From Rhodospirillaceae bacterium (lineage in GTDB: Bacteria; Pseudomonadota; Alphaproteobacteria; UBA8366), in the NCBI GenBank assembly GCA_002724395.1, contig PBOR01000022.1, positions 16,292-80,291 on the forward strand: 64,000 nt of DNA, read 5' to 3'. The notes under the pieces are model-generated. The model was given only the letters and a program-made list of their open reading frames with translations. It did no database searches and was not told the origin of the DNA. The first letter of the stretch is position 1. Each line of letters starts with the position of its first letter. Both the position numbers and the translations under genes were made by a program. Below, piece after piece: positions 8,694-17,993 of this stretch.

Positions 8694-9221
8694 TCATTTT
8701 AATCGCCGCAAAGCGGCAAAGGGATGATTTTCCCCTGATTGATCCATTTTTTGGCCAAATATTATCCCGTCTGTCGGAATTTTTGCCCCCGGCGCACGAG
8801 GATATGGATCAATCGAAACCGCAAATTGTTGCGCTACGAGCTCTCCAAGATCGATGACGTTGTCTATAATTGGCTCCGGCGCATTGGGCCGGTCCACATC
8901 AATCTCCGCCGTGATTTGCTCATTGCACCCGTTGCCAAAGAACGCTTCAATGGTTTCCTCTAACAGAAGCGCAACCGGCACCAACGTAACTACACATTTT
9001 TGAATGTAAGAAGCACTGAGATTTCCTCGGACTTCCACTTCACCAGTTTTATCGGAGCGGTTAACCGTCAAGACAGCTGATAAATTCTCGAGCGATTGAA
9101 GTTCAAACCGTGCCGCAAGCGCTTTCCGTTCAGCCTCATCAGCCTCGAATGAGACTTCGAGCCCTTTTAGGTCAATTTCATCTGCGATCTGTGGACGCGA
9201 AAACTCTGCAACGTCATTCAT
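8694..9221 (-). CDS. DUF177 (YceD-family) protein
   Basis: A 175-residue acidic protein with LQSLENLSAVLTVNRSDKTGEVEVRGNLSASYIQKCVVTL, the central signature of the DUF177/YceD family, which is almost always encoded next to rpmF. YceD proteins have been linked to 23S rRNA accumulation in some bacteria and plants. The start overlaps the preceding chaperone gene by 4 nt (ATGA), so they are coupled. Confidence 0.88.
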   Translation of the reverse strand: MNDVAEFSRPQIADEIDLKGLEVSFEADEAERKALAARFELQSLENLSAVLTVNRSDKTGEVEVRGNLSASYIQKCVVTLVPVALLLEETIEAFFGNGCNEQITAEIDVDRPNAPEPIIDNVIDLGELVAQQFAVSIDPYPRAPGAKIPTDGIIFGQKMDQSGENHPFAALRRLK

Positions 9222-9787
9222 TTTGATACGTCTCTTACTTCGACTAGGTCATCGGGCTGACCGAAAACCACTGCACCAGCCTGGAGACTTTCAATGCCCA
9301 CACTGTCTAATCGATCAATTTCACGATACAAATAATCAACAACCTGTATCACTTTGCCCTCATCTGGCTTTGGTACGCTGCTATAAAGATTCCGCTTCAG
9401 AGCCTCTGCTAGAACTATCCGGTCCCCGTTCATCCCTTTGCTATAAGCATCGAAGCGTCCATAAAAACCCTCTGCAATGCGCTTTACCTTTTTCCCTACC
9501 GACAAATCTCCAACTCCCATTTCGCGTAAATTGCGATCAAGATCGTCAACCAAAACCGTCATCAACATTTGTGATAAATCGTATCCCAAAGGCTCCTTCT
9601 TAAGCCGTTGCATGACACAGAAACAGTGCAAAATAATCATGTCAAAACGTCCATTTGCCGTATCGGGTACGCCCAGTTTTTCATAAAAAAACGGAAGTCG
9701 AGCCTGCGACACAATTTTGAAATAGAGTCCCCGTGCTGCACTCTCTAGAGCGTCCGGCGCAAACCATGCTTTTAATTTCTTAAACAT
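9218..9787 (-). CDS. Ubiquinol-cytochrome c chaperone (CBP3-like)
   Basis: About 189 residues matching the CBP3/UQCC1 chaperone family, which assists assembly of cytochrome b of the bc1 complex. Typical segments are ARGLYFKIVSQARLPFFYEKLGVPDT, GRFDMIILHCFCVM and DLDRNLREMGVGDLSVGKKVK. The family is shared by mitochondria and alphaproteobacteria. I chose the ATG at 9787 (MFKKLKAWF); a TTG four codons earlier is less likely. It overlaps DUF177 by 4 nt. Confidence 0.88.
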   Translation of the reverse strand: MFKKLKAWFAPDALESAARGLYFKIVSQARLPFFYEKLGVPDTANGRFDMIILHCFCVMQRLKKEPLGYDLSQMLMTVLVDDLDRNLREMGVGDLSVGKKVKRIAEGFYGRFDAYSKGMNGDRIVLAEALKRNLYSSVPKPDEGKVIQVVDYLYREIDRLDSVGIESLQAGAVVFGQPDDLVEVRDVSK

Positions 9788-9921
9788 TGCTCTGCCCAAT
9801 TTACTCAGACTATCTTATGGTTCCAAACTATAAACATCATCAAATTCAAACTAGAATACTGATCTAGAGTCCCTATATTGAGCTCGTACTCTAATAGCTC
9901 CGCGTTGGGAAGCAAATTTAC

Positions 9922-10383
9922 ATGCCTCAAACCACAAAAATTCGCCGAATCAAGCTGGTTCTGGCAATAGTACTGGCGGGATGCCTTTCCTCCTGCGCCT
10001 CGAACACTGCAACCCGAGGCAACTTACCCACCGAATCAAAGTTAGCAAAAATCAAGATCGGTGAATCTAGCAGACAGGATATCGTAAAAATACTTGGCAA
10101 TCCGTCGACGCACGGTACCTTCGATTCTCAGGTCTGGTATTATATCAGCCGCCGAACTGAACAATGGGCGTTTATGCCCACCAAAGTCGTCGATCAAAAC
10201 GTCATAGCCATCTATTTCAATGCCCGCGGCACGGTCGAGCATCTGGAACGTTATCGTACCGAAGACGGACGCAAAGTCGATATGGTGGATCGCGAAACTC
10301 CGACCAGTGGTCACGAATTAGGCTTTTGGGAACAGATGTTCGGAAATCTCGGATTGGGTATTCCCGGAACGGGTGGCAATTAA
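9922..10383 (+). CDS. bamE: BamE/SmpA-like outer-membrane lipoprotein
   Basis: A 153-residue lipoprotein with a signal peptide and lipobox LAGC (Cys21; a second, less likely LSSC at Cys25). The mature part has the BamE/SmpA core: KIKIGESSRQDIVKILGNPS, then VWYYISRRTEQWAF and VIAIYFNARGTVEHLERY. BamE is an accessory lipoprotein of the beta-barrel assembly machine. It is divergent from the cytochrome bc1 chaperone gene and followed by a GC-rich hairpin. Confidence 0.9.
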   Translation: MPQTTKIRRIKLVLAIVLAGCLSSCASNTATRGNLPTESKLAKIKIGESSRQDIVKILGNPSTHGTFDSQVWYYISRRTEQWAFMPTKVVDQNVIAIYFNARGTVEHLERYRTEDGRKVDMVDRETPTSGHELGFWEQMFGNLGLGIPGTGGN

Positions 10384-10411
10384 CGCTATAGCCGTGTAAA
10401 CACAGTCTCAG

Positions 10412-10460
10412 CCCCCGGCGTCAATAACGCACCGGGGGGGGGGGAGAACATTTTCTTTTT
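10412..10460 (+). terminator. GC-rich hairpin with 11-G run and T-rich tail after bamE
   Basis: CCCCCGG (10412-10418) pairs with CCGGGGG (10432-10438), with two inner pairs possible. The 3' arm runs into an 11-G homopolymer (10434-10444), followed by TTTTCTTTTT (10451-10460). It would end bamE transcription where it converges with hppA. The T-tract is displaced about 12 nt, so it is not a textbook terminator. Confidence 0.45.
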
Positions 10461-10471
10461 ACCTTGCTCAA

Positions 10472-10490
10472 GACTGCTTCTTCGGCAGTC
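10472..10490 (-). terminator. Small hairpin directly after hppA
   Basis: GACTGC and GCAGTC pair over a 7-nt loop just beyond the hppA stop (10492-10494). On the minus strand only TT follows, so intrinsic termination is weakly supported; it may act as a 3'-stabilising stem. Confidence 0.3.
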
Positions 10491-10491
10491 A

Positions 10492-12588
10492 CTAGTGGGC
10501 CAACATAGCTAACAGCAAAAGCGCGACAATATTGGTGATCTTAATCATCGGATTAACTGCGGGACCAGCCGTATCCTTGTAGGGGTCACCAACCGTATCA
10601 CCCGTCACCGCTGCATGGTGGGCATCAGAGCCTTTACCACCGTGATTACCATCCTCCACATATTTCTTGGCATTATCCCATGCTCCACCACCAGCAGTCA
10701 TAGAGATCGCAACAAAGAGACCAGTTACGATGACGCCAAGCAACATCGCGCCTAATGCGGAGAACGCTGCGGATTTGCCAGCAATAGTTTCAATGATCCA
10801 AAAGAGTACGATAGGGGATAATACTGGTAACATTGAGGGAATTATCATTTCCTTAATTGCCGCCTTGGTCAGCATATCGACGCAGGCCCCATATTCCGGC
10901 TTTGCTTTGCCCTTCATTATCCCCTTAATTTCCTTAAATTGACGCCGCACTTCGACCACTACCGAACCCGCAGCCCGGCCAACAGCTGTCATACCCATGG
11001 CACCAAAAAGATATGGCAGCATACCACCGACAAAGAGGCCGACAACCACAAAGGGATTTGACAACGAAAAATCGACTTTAAGGCCATCGAAATACGGGAA
11101 TTCCTTAGGGTTTGCGGCAAAATATGCTAAATCCTGCGTATAGGCCGCGAATAGCACTAACGCGCCCAAACCAGCAGAGCCAATGGCATAGCCTTTGGTC
11201 ACCGCTTTGGTAGTATTGCCTACCGCGTCCAGCGCATCGGTAGTTTTACGTACGTCCTCGCTAAGTTCAGACATTTCGGCGATACCACCAGCATTATCAG
11301 TAACCGGTCCATAGGCGTCTAAAGCAACCACAATACCCGCCAGCGCCAACATATTCGTGACAGCGATAGCAATTCCAAAGAGCCCACCCAGCAAATAAGT
11401 ACCTATGATAGCGGCACAAATAATGATTGCCGGAATAGCTGTCGCCTCCATAGATATCGCGAGACCCTGGATAACGTTTGTGCCGTGGCCCGTTGTTGAG
11501 GCTTGTGCGATCGATTGAACTGGACGATATTCCGTGCCTGTATAGTACTCGGTTATCCAAACAATCAGCCCGGTGGCGACGAGACCAATCAGACCGCAGT
11601 AATAGAAGTCCATTCCTGTCGCTGACTGACCCAGAATTGTATAAGCAATTTCCAGCCCGATCACCCGTTCGGTCACAAAGTACAGCGCAACCGCCGATAA
11701 AACTGTGCACCCGATAAAGCCTTTATAAAGCGCACCCATGATGTTTTGGCTCGCACCCAGCTTAACGAAAAAATTGCCAATAATTGTTGTCACAATGCAG
11801 GTCGCCCCAATTACTAGAGGATAAGCCATCATTTTAGCCTCAGCCGCACCGACGAAGAAAATCTGCGCTAACACCATAGTGGCAACAACGCTCACAACAT
11901 AGGTTTCAAACAAGTCAGCCGCCATACCAGCGCAATCACCAACATTGTCACCAACATTATCAGCAATCACCGCCGGATTACGTGGATCGTCTTCAGGGAT
12001 TCCGGCCTCGACTTTTCCGACCAAATCGGCCCCCACGTCCGCACCTTTAGTAAAAATACCGCCACCAAGGCGAGCAAAGATTGAAATTAGCGACGCACCA
12101 AAACCAAGCGCGACCAACGGGTCAACAATCTCACGCCCCGCAGCACCAACATGCACCAAAAACTGATAATAGACGGCGACCGCCAACAAAGCCAAACCAG
12201 CGACCAACATGCCCGTGACCGAACCAGATTGATACGCAACTTTCAGTCCTTCAGCGAGGCCTTCGGTAGCCGCCTCGGTGGTCCGAACGTTAGCACGCAC
12301 GGAAATATACATTCCGATATACCCGGCAGCGCCGGATAGAACAGCACCGATGATAAAGCCAACCGCCACATGCAAGTTGAACAAATAGAAGAGAATCGCG
12401 GCAATCACCGCGCCGACCATACCAATCGTTGTGTATTGTCGATTGAGATAAGCTGCCGCTCCCTCTTGAATAGCCGCTGCAATTTCTTGCATCCGTTCAT
12501 TTCCTGCATCCGCATTCAAAACCTGGCGGCTTACAATAACCCCGTACAGCACGGCGAGAACGCCGCAGCCGATGACAATATTTAGCAT
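10492..12588 (-). CDS. hppA: Membrane proton-translocating pyrophosphatase, K+-independent type
   Basis: A 698-residue polytopic protein coupling pyrophosphate hydrolysis to ion pumping. Signatures are [20 protein letters not shown], then [18 protein letters not shown], and a late DNAKKYVE with [14 protein letters not shown]. At the position that separates K+-dependent (Ala) from K+-independent (Lys) enzymes, the sequence reads [10 protein letters not shown], so Lys is present. Family knowledge then predicts a K+-independent H+ pump. It is transcribed alone, with 133 nt separating it from the MFS gene upstream. Confidence 0.95.
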   Translation of the reverse strand: MLNIVIGCGVLAVLYGVIVSRQVLNADAGNERMQEIAAAIQEGAAAYLNRQYTTIGMVGAVIAAILFYLFNLHVAVGFIIGAVLSGAAGYIGMYISVRANVRTTEAATEGLAEGLKVAYQSGSVTGMLVAGLALLAVAVYYQFLVHVGAAGREIVDPLVALGFGASLISIFARLGGGIFTKGADVGADLVGKVEAGIPEDDPRNPAVIADNVGDNVGDCAGMAADLFETYVVSVVATMVLAQIFFVGAAEAKMMAYPLVIGATCIVTTIIGNFFVKLGASQNIMGALYKGFIGCTVLSAVALYFVTERVIGLEIAYTILGQSATGMDFYYCGLIGLVATGLIVWITEYYTGTEYRPVQSIAQASTTGHGTNVIQGLAISMEATAIPAIIICAAIIGTYLLGGLFGIAIAVTNMLALAGIVVALDAYGPVTDNAGGIAEMSELSEDVRKTTDALDAVGNTTKAVTKGYAIGSAGLGALVLFAAYTQDLAYFAANPKEFPYFDGLKVDFSLSNPFVVVGLFVGGMLPYLFGAMGMTAVGRAAGSVVVEVRRQFKEIKGIMKGKAKPEYGACVDMLTKAAIKEMIIPSMLPVLSPIVLFWIIETIAGKSAAFSALGAMLLGVIVTGLFVAISMTAGGGAWDNAKKYVEDGNHGGKGSDAHHAAVTGDTVGDPYKDTAGPAVNPMIKITNIVALLLLAMLAH

Positions 12589-12721
12589 CGTTCAGACCCT
12601 ATTTCGTAATTTGATACCCAATTATTCGTTACTACCTCATCAATCCCTTCGGCAGCTAGAGCGGCGAGACCATGCCAGAAGCCTCATGCGAAGGCAACTG
12701 CTCTGAAGTTTTTAAGCGGTC

Positions 12722-13933
12722 TTAGGTCAAGCTGTCCGACGATTTTTGAAGCCTGAGCCACGTGACAGCGCCAAAGACGAGCAGAGAGGGCAGTATCAAT
12801 GAGGCACTTACCGCATCCCAACCATAAAGATGCTGCATGAAGCCGGAAAATACAGCGGTACCAGCAACGGTTCCAAATACAATCAAGTCATTGCAACCTT
12901 GCACTTTTTCTTTCTCTTCAGAACTGTAAGATTCTGTAAGAAGAGTCGTGCCGCCAATGAATAAGAAGTTCCAGCCGAGGCCAAGTATCGTTAGTGCCAC
13001 TGAAAAATGTACCATAGTAATACCCGATAGCGCGATTATAGCTGCACCAATCATAAAAACCGCCCCGAGCGACAAAATGTTAAAAATACCGAATCGCTTG
13101 ATCAAATGACCAGTGAAAAAACTTGGCACGTACATACCAAGAATATGAGCCTGAATGACCCATTTTGTATCCTGCAATTGAAACCCGCAAACTTTCATCG
13201 CTAGGGGGGTTGCTGTCATAGACAAATTCATTAGGCCGTAACCAAGCATCGAAGCCAAGACGGCTACTATGAAAACTGGCTGCCGAATTATCACGCCAAG
13301 GGGTCGACCTTGATTTTTGCGTGATGCATTTGTTGGCCTTGGTATATCAATGCCTAACAACAAGAAAGATGAAATAACCGTAATACAACAAATCACCAGA
13401 TACCCACCGGCGAAAAATACCGGCTCAAATAAATCATAGCTCCAATTGGCTAGCTCCGGTCCCAAAATCGCCGCCGCCACGCCACCAGCTAAGACAAAAG
13501 AGATTGCCTTACTTCTGAATTCTTCGCTAGCCGTATCCGCGGCTGCAAATCGGTAATACTGCCAGCAAGCGTTATGAACCCCAATGATTGCGCTCCCAAC
13601 ACAAAACAAGGTGAAGTTTTGATTGAAGATCGCGTAAGCGGCGATACCAGCAGCGCAAAACCCAACCATTTGGCCCGCTATGAACACCGGCCGGCGACCA
13701 AACCGCCGCATAAGGAGCGATAACGGGTATGTACTGGAGACAATCGTTATCCACTGTAAGCCAAGCGGTAGCGTAGCCCAAGCCGGATCCGGCGCCATTG
13801 TAACACCTACTAAAGCCGAAATAGTAAGAACGATCGAGGTCCCGGTCATGGCAAGACCCAGAGCGACGGACAATATCAAAACATTCTTTTTTGTTGGATC
13901 AGGAGAGACCTGTCTAATATCAGCAACGGACAT
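12722..13933 (-). CDS. MFS transporter, 12 TM, substrate unknown
   Basis: A 403-residue hydrophobic protein with about twelve predicted membrane segments. The MFS motif A loop between TM2 and TM3 reads LMRRFGRRPVF, and a matching loop between the halves reads HLIKRFGIFNI. There is no signal peptide and no fused domain. Nothing in the sequence or neighbours reveals the substrate. It is divergent from a small gene at 14137 and separated from hppA by 133 nt. Confidence 0.85.
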   Translation of the reverse strand: MSVADIRQVSPDPTKKNVLILSVALGLAMTGTSIVLTISALVGVTMAPDPAWATLPLGLQWITIVSSTYPLSLLMRRFGRRPVFIAGQMVGFCAAGIAAYAIFNQNFTLFCVGSAIIGVHNACWQYYRFAAADTASEEFRSKAISFVLAGGVAAAILGPELANWSYDLFEPVFFAGGYLVICCITVISSFLLLGIDIPRPTNASRKNQGRPLGVIIRQPVFIVAVLASMLGYGLMNLSMTATPLAMKVCGFQLQDTKWVIQAHILGMYVPSFFTGHLIKRFGIFNILSLGAVFMIGAAIIALSGITMVHFSVALTILGLGWNFLFIGGTTLLTESYSSEEKEKVQGCNDLIVFGTVAGTAVFSGFMQHLYGWDAVSASLILPSLLVFGAVTWLRLQKSSDSLT

Positions 13934-14136
13934 GACAGAATTTGCCTTACATTTAATTTTTATATCTGGGATACCACGGCTAAAACACTACAGAAACTAA
14001 AATTACCGCCACAAAATGGGTGACATGCTTGCTGATGGGTCCCAAGAACCGCTACTATAAAATAATCTAGTTTTTGCGATAGATGCATTTGTGCCCAACG
14101 AAAACATTGCCAACCCTAGCGCAAAGGAGCTCACCA

Positions 14137-14382
14137 TTGCCTTTTTACCAACCAGACTTAGGCGCTAACCCCAATGATCCATTTGCGCGCGATTCAGAAA
14201 ATAAGTTAATTCGGCGAAGCTATTGGCTAGACATGATAGATCAATCAGTGGTGCTCGCACTCACCCAGGGAGTTGGCGCCCATTTATCAAACGAAGAAAA
14301 ACGCGCTCACCTTGAAGATATCCTGCGAGATCATCTGGTTGAAAGTGTTTGCATTCAGGAAATCATTCCGCCAGAAGGGTAA
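14137..14382 (+). CDS. Small conserved-looking protein of unknown function, TTG start
   Basis: About 81 residues. AAAGGAG lies 7 nt before a TTG at 14137, a far better start than the in-frame ATG at 14083, which has no ribosome-binding site. The protein would begin MPFYQPDLGANPNDPFARDS and continue with RRSYWLDMIDQSVVLAL and an acidic tail. I do not recognise the family. No membrane segment, signal peptide or metal motif is visible, so it is probably cytosolic. It is convergent with the FliL-like gene. Confidence 0.6.
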   Translation: MPFYQPDLGANPNDPFARDSENKLIRRSYWLDMIDQSVVLALTQGVGAHLSNEEKRAHLEDILRDHLVESVCIQEIIPPEG

Positions 14383-14397
14383 TTTGGCACACACCCT

Positions 14398-14832
14398 CTA
14401 TTGTTTTGGCGACCGCTCGAAAGCACCTTGAATTAAGACTGCCTTAATCTTTTTCTTACCGATGGCGCGCGCGCCCGCCCGCATTAGACGCGCTTTGATA
14501 ACTCGAATATTAACCCCCTTGGTACCAGGGCGCTGAAACCCAAGATAATCATGAAGAGCCCGATAGAAAGCATCCTTTAAACGAGGAGCATACTTTTCTG
14601 CAAGTGATCTGGATTCTTCATCTACCAATTCAAGCGTTATTTTAAATAACACGTACTGTTCAACCCGCTTAGCTCGAATTACGGGAATCGTGAGGCGTTC
14701 CATTTCAAAAAAGAAGGGGACGTCGGCATCAACCTTTTCATCGGCAGCCCAACTAATATCTGTAATCGCGAGCAGGATCACCATGGCAATAGACAATGCT
14801 CGATAACTCATCATGTATAGCTGTGATTTCAT
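14398..14832 (-). CDS. Secreted FliL-like protein of unknown function
   Basis: A 144-residue protein with an N-terminal signal peptide or anchor (hydrophobic residues about 10-28, likely cleavage after SWAA). The body reads MERLTIPVIRAKRVEQYVLFKITLEL and then SLAEKYAPRLKDAFYRALHDYL, a pattern like the periplasmic part of FliL, which modulates flagellar stators. It is not in a flagellar operon; it lies 29 nt after thiL in the riboflavin/thiamine cluster. A general periplasmic role is equally possible. Confidence 0.6.
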   Translation of the reverse strand: MKSQLYMMSYRALSIAMVILLAITDISWAADEKVDADVPFFFEMERLTIPVIRAKRVEQYVLFKITLELVDEESRSLAEKYAPRLKDAFYRALHDYLGFQRPGTKGVNIRVIKARLMRAGARAIGKKKIKAVLIQGAFERSPKQ

Positions 14833-14861
14833 TATCTTAATTCAACTTTCACTAGCCCTTA

Positions 14862-15824
14862 TCAACCGTGTCGGTAGCCGCTTACATCTATATGCAATGA
14901 CTTTTTCTGCTCATTCAACAACTGCACACCATCACCAGCGATGATGCGACCAATGCAGGTAATTGGCACACGGGACGACTTCACCTTTTCAGCAAGATTC
15001 TCAGTACCGGTGAAAACCAACTCGTAGTCGTCACCCCCCGTGACAATATTTTTCCAAAGTAAAGGCTCTGCTTTCAGGGCAAATTCACCTCCCGAAGAAA
15101 GGGGAACCTTTGCCAATTCTACAATTGCACCAACGTTTGATACATCAGCGATATGGCTAATATCCGCTAATAGGCCGTCTGAGATATCAGTACCAGCTGT
15201 CGCATTTCCACGCAGCGCTAAGCCTAAAGCAATACGCGGTTCCGGTGTACGGTAACGTTCTGTAAGTAACCTCGCATTAACCTCATCAAGCGCTACCAAC
15301 TTACCTTTGGCGGCCAGTAATCCCAATGCCCCGTCCCCGATTGTCCCACTCACAAAGATATAATCGCCGGGCGATGCACCTTCCCGGCGAATTGCTTGCC
15401 CAACTGGTACTTCGCCAAATAACGTCGCACTAAAAGTCGCCGGGCCCGGACTCAAAACGCTATCGCCACCAAGCAAACCTATTCCGAAATTGCTTTGCTG
15501 ATCAGCGAGCCCTTGGCAAAATGCTTTCACCCACGCATCCTTAACATCTCTAGGTAGCGTCATATTAAGCGTATAAGCGCGCGGCACCCCCCCCATTGCT
15601 GCTAGATCGGACAAATTGACCCGCAGTAATTTTGATGCAATCTGCTCAGGCTGCTCATCACCAATGTAATGTACACCCTCCACCACAGTATCGGTTGTGA
15701 TCACCAGCTCACAGCCAGGTTCTGGATTTATAGTCGCAGCGTCATCGGTAAGGTCAAAAGCGCCATCCAGAGCCAAGGGGGCCAAATAATCGCGAATGCG
15801 GCCAAATTCACCTTTTCCGAGCAT
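14862..15824 (-). CDS. thiL: Thiamine-monophosphate kinase
   Basis: A 320-residue PurM/ThiL-family kinase that phosphorylates thiamine monophosphate to thiamine pyrophosphate. The metal- and ATP-binding motifs are DLTDDAATI (residues about 24-32), TTDTVVEGVHY, VNLSDLAAMGG, GLLGGDSV and DISDGLLAD. It starts 8 nt after the nusB stop. Linkage of nusB and thiL is common in proteobacteria. Confidence 0.95.
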   Translation of the reverse strand: MLGKGEFGRIRDYLAPLALDGAFDLTDDAATINPEPGCELVITTDTVVEGVHYIGDEQPEQIASKLLRVNLSDLAAMGGVPRAYTLNMTLPRDVKDAWVKAFCQGLADQQSNFGIGLLGGDSVLSPGPATFSATLFGEVPVGQAIRREGASPGDYIFVSGTIGDGALGLLAAKGKLVALDEVNARLLTERYRTPEPRIALGLALRGNATAGTDISDGLLADISHIADVSNVGAIVELAKVPLSSGGEFALKAEPLLWKNIVTGGDDYELVFTGTENLAEKVKSSRVPITCIGRIIAGDGVQLLNEQKKSLHIDVSGYRHG

Positions 15825-15832
15825 TGTCGTTA

Positions 15833-16312
15833 CTACGCCATATCATGAGCCCGCAAGTCCCGTGCAATTCGGTCCAACAGGCCGTTAACAAGTCCAGGCT
15901 CTTTATCAGCATAAAAACGTTCGGTCAGCTTTACGAACTCGCTGATGGTCACTGGCGGGTCTATATCGCGCCGTTGCCCGATTTCGTAGGCGCCAACCCG
16001 CAGAATGATGCGTAAGACTTTTTCCAATTTCTCCGGGGTTAGCCCTTCCGACATGGAACGTCCAATAACATCATCGATTGCCTCGGTATTCTCGCTAACA
16101 CCGCGCACAAGCTCTGCACAAAACGCCATGTCGGTTTCTGGTGGTGGTGATCCAAATTCATCTCCCTGACCGCTGGGCATATTTCGTCGACGTGCAACAT
16201 CATCCAAGACAATATCGGCAGCCTTGTCGCTCAGTTCCATTTCGTATAACGATTGAATAGCAGCCAGACGCGCTGCCGTCCGCCCAACCGCTAAAGGTTG
16301 CTGTTGCATCAT
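15833..16312 (-). CDS. nusB: Transcription antitermination factor NusB
   Basis: A 159-residue NusB, partner of NusE (S10) in rRNA antitermination. GRTAARLAAIQSLYEMELS opens the helical fold, LEKVLRIILRVGAYE is the central signature, and SEFVKLTERFYADKEPGLVNGLLD closes it. The start overlaps the ribH stop by 4 nt (ATGA), and thiL follows after 8 nt. Confidence 0.94.
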   Translation of the reverse strand: MMQQQPLAVGRTAARLAAIQSLYEMELSDKAADIVLDDVARRRNMPSGQGDEFGSPPPETDMAFCAELVRGVSENTEAIDDVIGRSMSEGLTPEKLEKVLRIILRVGAYEIGQRRDIDPPVTISEFVKLTERFYADKEPGLVNGLLDRIARDLRAHDMA

Positions 16313-16776
16313 CTTGGATAAAGATGAAAATGGTGTTTGTGTTCAATCATCTTCAAACATGTTTGTGCCGCATGGGCACCTTTATTTCCGCGATCCACTG
16401 CGGCACGTTCCATTGCCTGATCGCGATTTTCGCAAGTCAGCAGCCCAAACCCAAGTGCCAGAGCATAACGCGTAGTCAAGTCCATCAAACTGCGCGACAC
16501 CTCCGCACAGATATGATCATAATGGGTCGTCTCACCGCGAATAACACAACCCAAAGCAATAACTCCATCAAAACGACGATGACCGGAAAAATGCTCCAAG
16601 CTTCGGGCGCTATAGCAAATCGCTGCGGGGATTTCAAAAGCACCAGGTACCGTGAAAGTTTCGAAGGTGATATTTTGCGAATCTAACACGGTAGACGCAC
16701 CGATTAATAATTCGTCCTGTATATCCTCGTAAAACCTTCCTTCGACTATCATAATATGGGGTGCTGGATCGAGCAT
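16309..16776 (-). CDS. ribH: 6,7-dimethyl-8-ribityllumazine synthase
   Basis: A 155-residue lumazine synthase, the next-to-last step of riboflavin synthesis. Family motifs are TVPGAFEIPAA, GCVIRGETTHYDHIC (substrate binding and catalytic His) and a C-terminal NRDQAMERA...GNKGAHAA. It lies 14 nt after ribBA and overlaps nusB. Confidence 0.95.
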   Translation of the reverse strand: MLDPAPHIMIVEGRFYEDIQDELLIGASTVLDSQNITFETFTVPGAFEIPAAICYSARSLEHFSGHRRFDGVIALGCVIRGETTHYDHICAEVSRSLMDLTTRYALALGFGLLTCENRDQAMERAAVDRGNKGAHAAQTCLKMIEHKHHFHLYPR

Positions 16777-16790
16777 AATTGCGTCTATCT

Positions 16791-17993
16791 CTATTTTATG
16801 ATCGGCTTATGGCCGACAATTCTAAGACCATAGCCGTCAAGACCGACGACTGCTCGTTTGGTGTTGGACAACAAAATCATATCACTTACACCTAGATCAA
16901 TAAGGATTTGTGCGCCAACACCGTAATCGCGCAAGGGCGAACGCTTATCGCTGACGTTATTACTACCAACCGCAACAGGATTGTCTTTTTTACTGGTTAG
17001 AGAAGTCATATTAGGGCCTCGTAAGAGGACCACAATTCCGGCTTCTTCCCCGCCAATAATCTCCATGGCGCGCTGCAAATCGCCACCACGACCGCTAGAC
17101 AGCCCACCGAGCACGTCATCCATAAGGTTCATCGCATGCATTCGCACCAATGTTGGGATACCGGGCTTGATATTGCCCTTAACCAAGGCAACATGCTCTA
17201 CTTGGGCAATCCGATTTGCATAGACAATCAGCTTAAAACTACCGCCAAAGCGGCTGGAAAATTCGCTTTCACTCACCTTTTCGATAATACGGTCATGTTT
17301 GCGGCGATAGGCGATAAGGTCTGCAATCGCTCCAATCTTTAAATTATGGAATTGCGCATAAGCGATGAGATCTTCCAAACGTGCCATGGTCCCATCTTCA
17401 TTCATGATTTCGCAAATAACTCCGGATGGGTTGAGACCAGCAAGGCGCGCTATATCGACCGATGCTTCCGTATGGCCTGCCCGAACTAGCACGCCACCCT
17501 CGCGCGCCATTAACGGGAAAACATGACCGGGCGTACCGATATCATCACGGCCCGATTGTGGGTCAATGGCAACCGAAACAGTGCGTGCTCGGTCAGGAGC
17601 AGAAATACCCGTCGTAACACCTTCGCGTGCCTCAATGGAAACCGTAAAAGCGGTCTGATGGCGGCTTTGATTCTTTTGACTCATCAAGTCAAGACCAAGC
17701 TCTTCGCAGCGCTTCTGAGTTAGTGCTAAACAAATAAGCCCGCGCCCGTGAGTCGCCATAAAATTAATAGCGTCCGGGGTTGCCATTTGGCCAGGAATCA
17801 CAAGATCGCCTTCATTCTCGCGCTCTTCGTCATCGACCAAAATGAACATACGCCCGTTACGCGCATCTTCAATAATATCCTCAATGGGAGAAAGGAAATT
17901 GAGATCGCCAGCCAAGCGCTTTCTAACGTCGCTAGATTTCGCCTCATTATGCTGTATTTCAGTCAACCCAATACCTTTCAAACGGCCAGTCAA
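16791..17993 (-). CDS. ribBA: 3,4-dihydroxy-2-butanone-4-phosphate synthase fused to a degenerate GTP cyclohydrolase II domain
   Basis: A 400-residue two-domain protein. The N-terminal RibB half is intact: [11 protein letters not shown] (acidic metal site), [13 protein letters not shown] and [14 protein letters not shown]. The C-terminal half (about 240-400) keeps the overall RibA fold but has lost the zinc cysteines: the usual C-x10-C-x-C region reads [19 protein letters not shown], and the normally invariant RQEGRGIGL reads RGPNMTSL. It therefore probably makes only the 4-carbon precursor, and GTP cyclohydrolase II must be encoded elsewhere. The start is a TTG overlapping the ribE stop; another TTG nine codons later has a better AAAGG, so the exact start is open. 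Confidence 0.9.
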   Translation of the reverse strand: MTGRLKGIGLTEIQHNEAKSSDVRKRLAGDLNFLSPIEDIIEDARNGRMFILVDDEERENEGDLVIPGQMATPDAINFMATHGRGLICLALTQKRCEELGLDLMSQKNQSRHQTAFTVSIEAREGVTTGISAPDRARTVSVAIDPQSGRDDIGTPGHVFPLMAREGGVLVRAGHTEASVDIARLAGLNPSGVICEIMNEDGTMARLEDLIAYAQFHNLKIGAIADLIAYRRKHDRIIEKVSESEFSSRFGGSFKLIVYANRIAQVEHVALVKGNIKPGIPTLVRMHAMNLMDDVLGGLSSGRGGDLQRAMEIIGGEEAGIVVLLRGPNMTSLTSKKDNPVAVGSNNVSDKRSPLRDYGVGAQILIDLGVSDMILLSNTKRAVVGLDGYGLRIVGHKPIIK

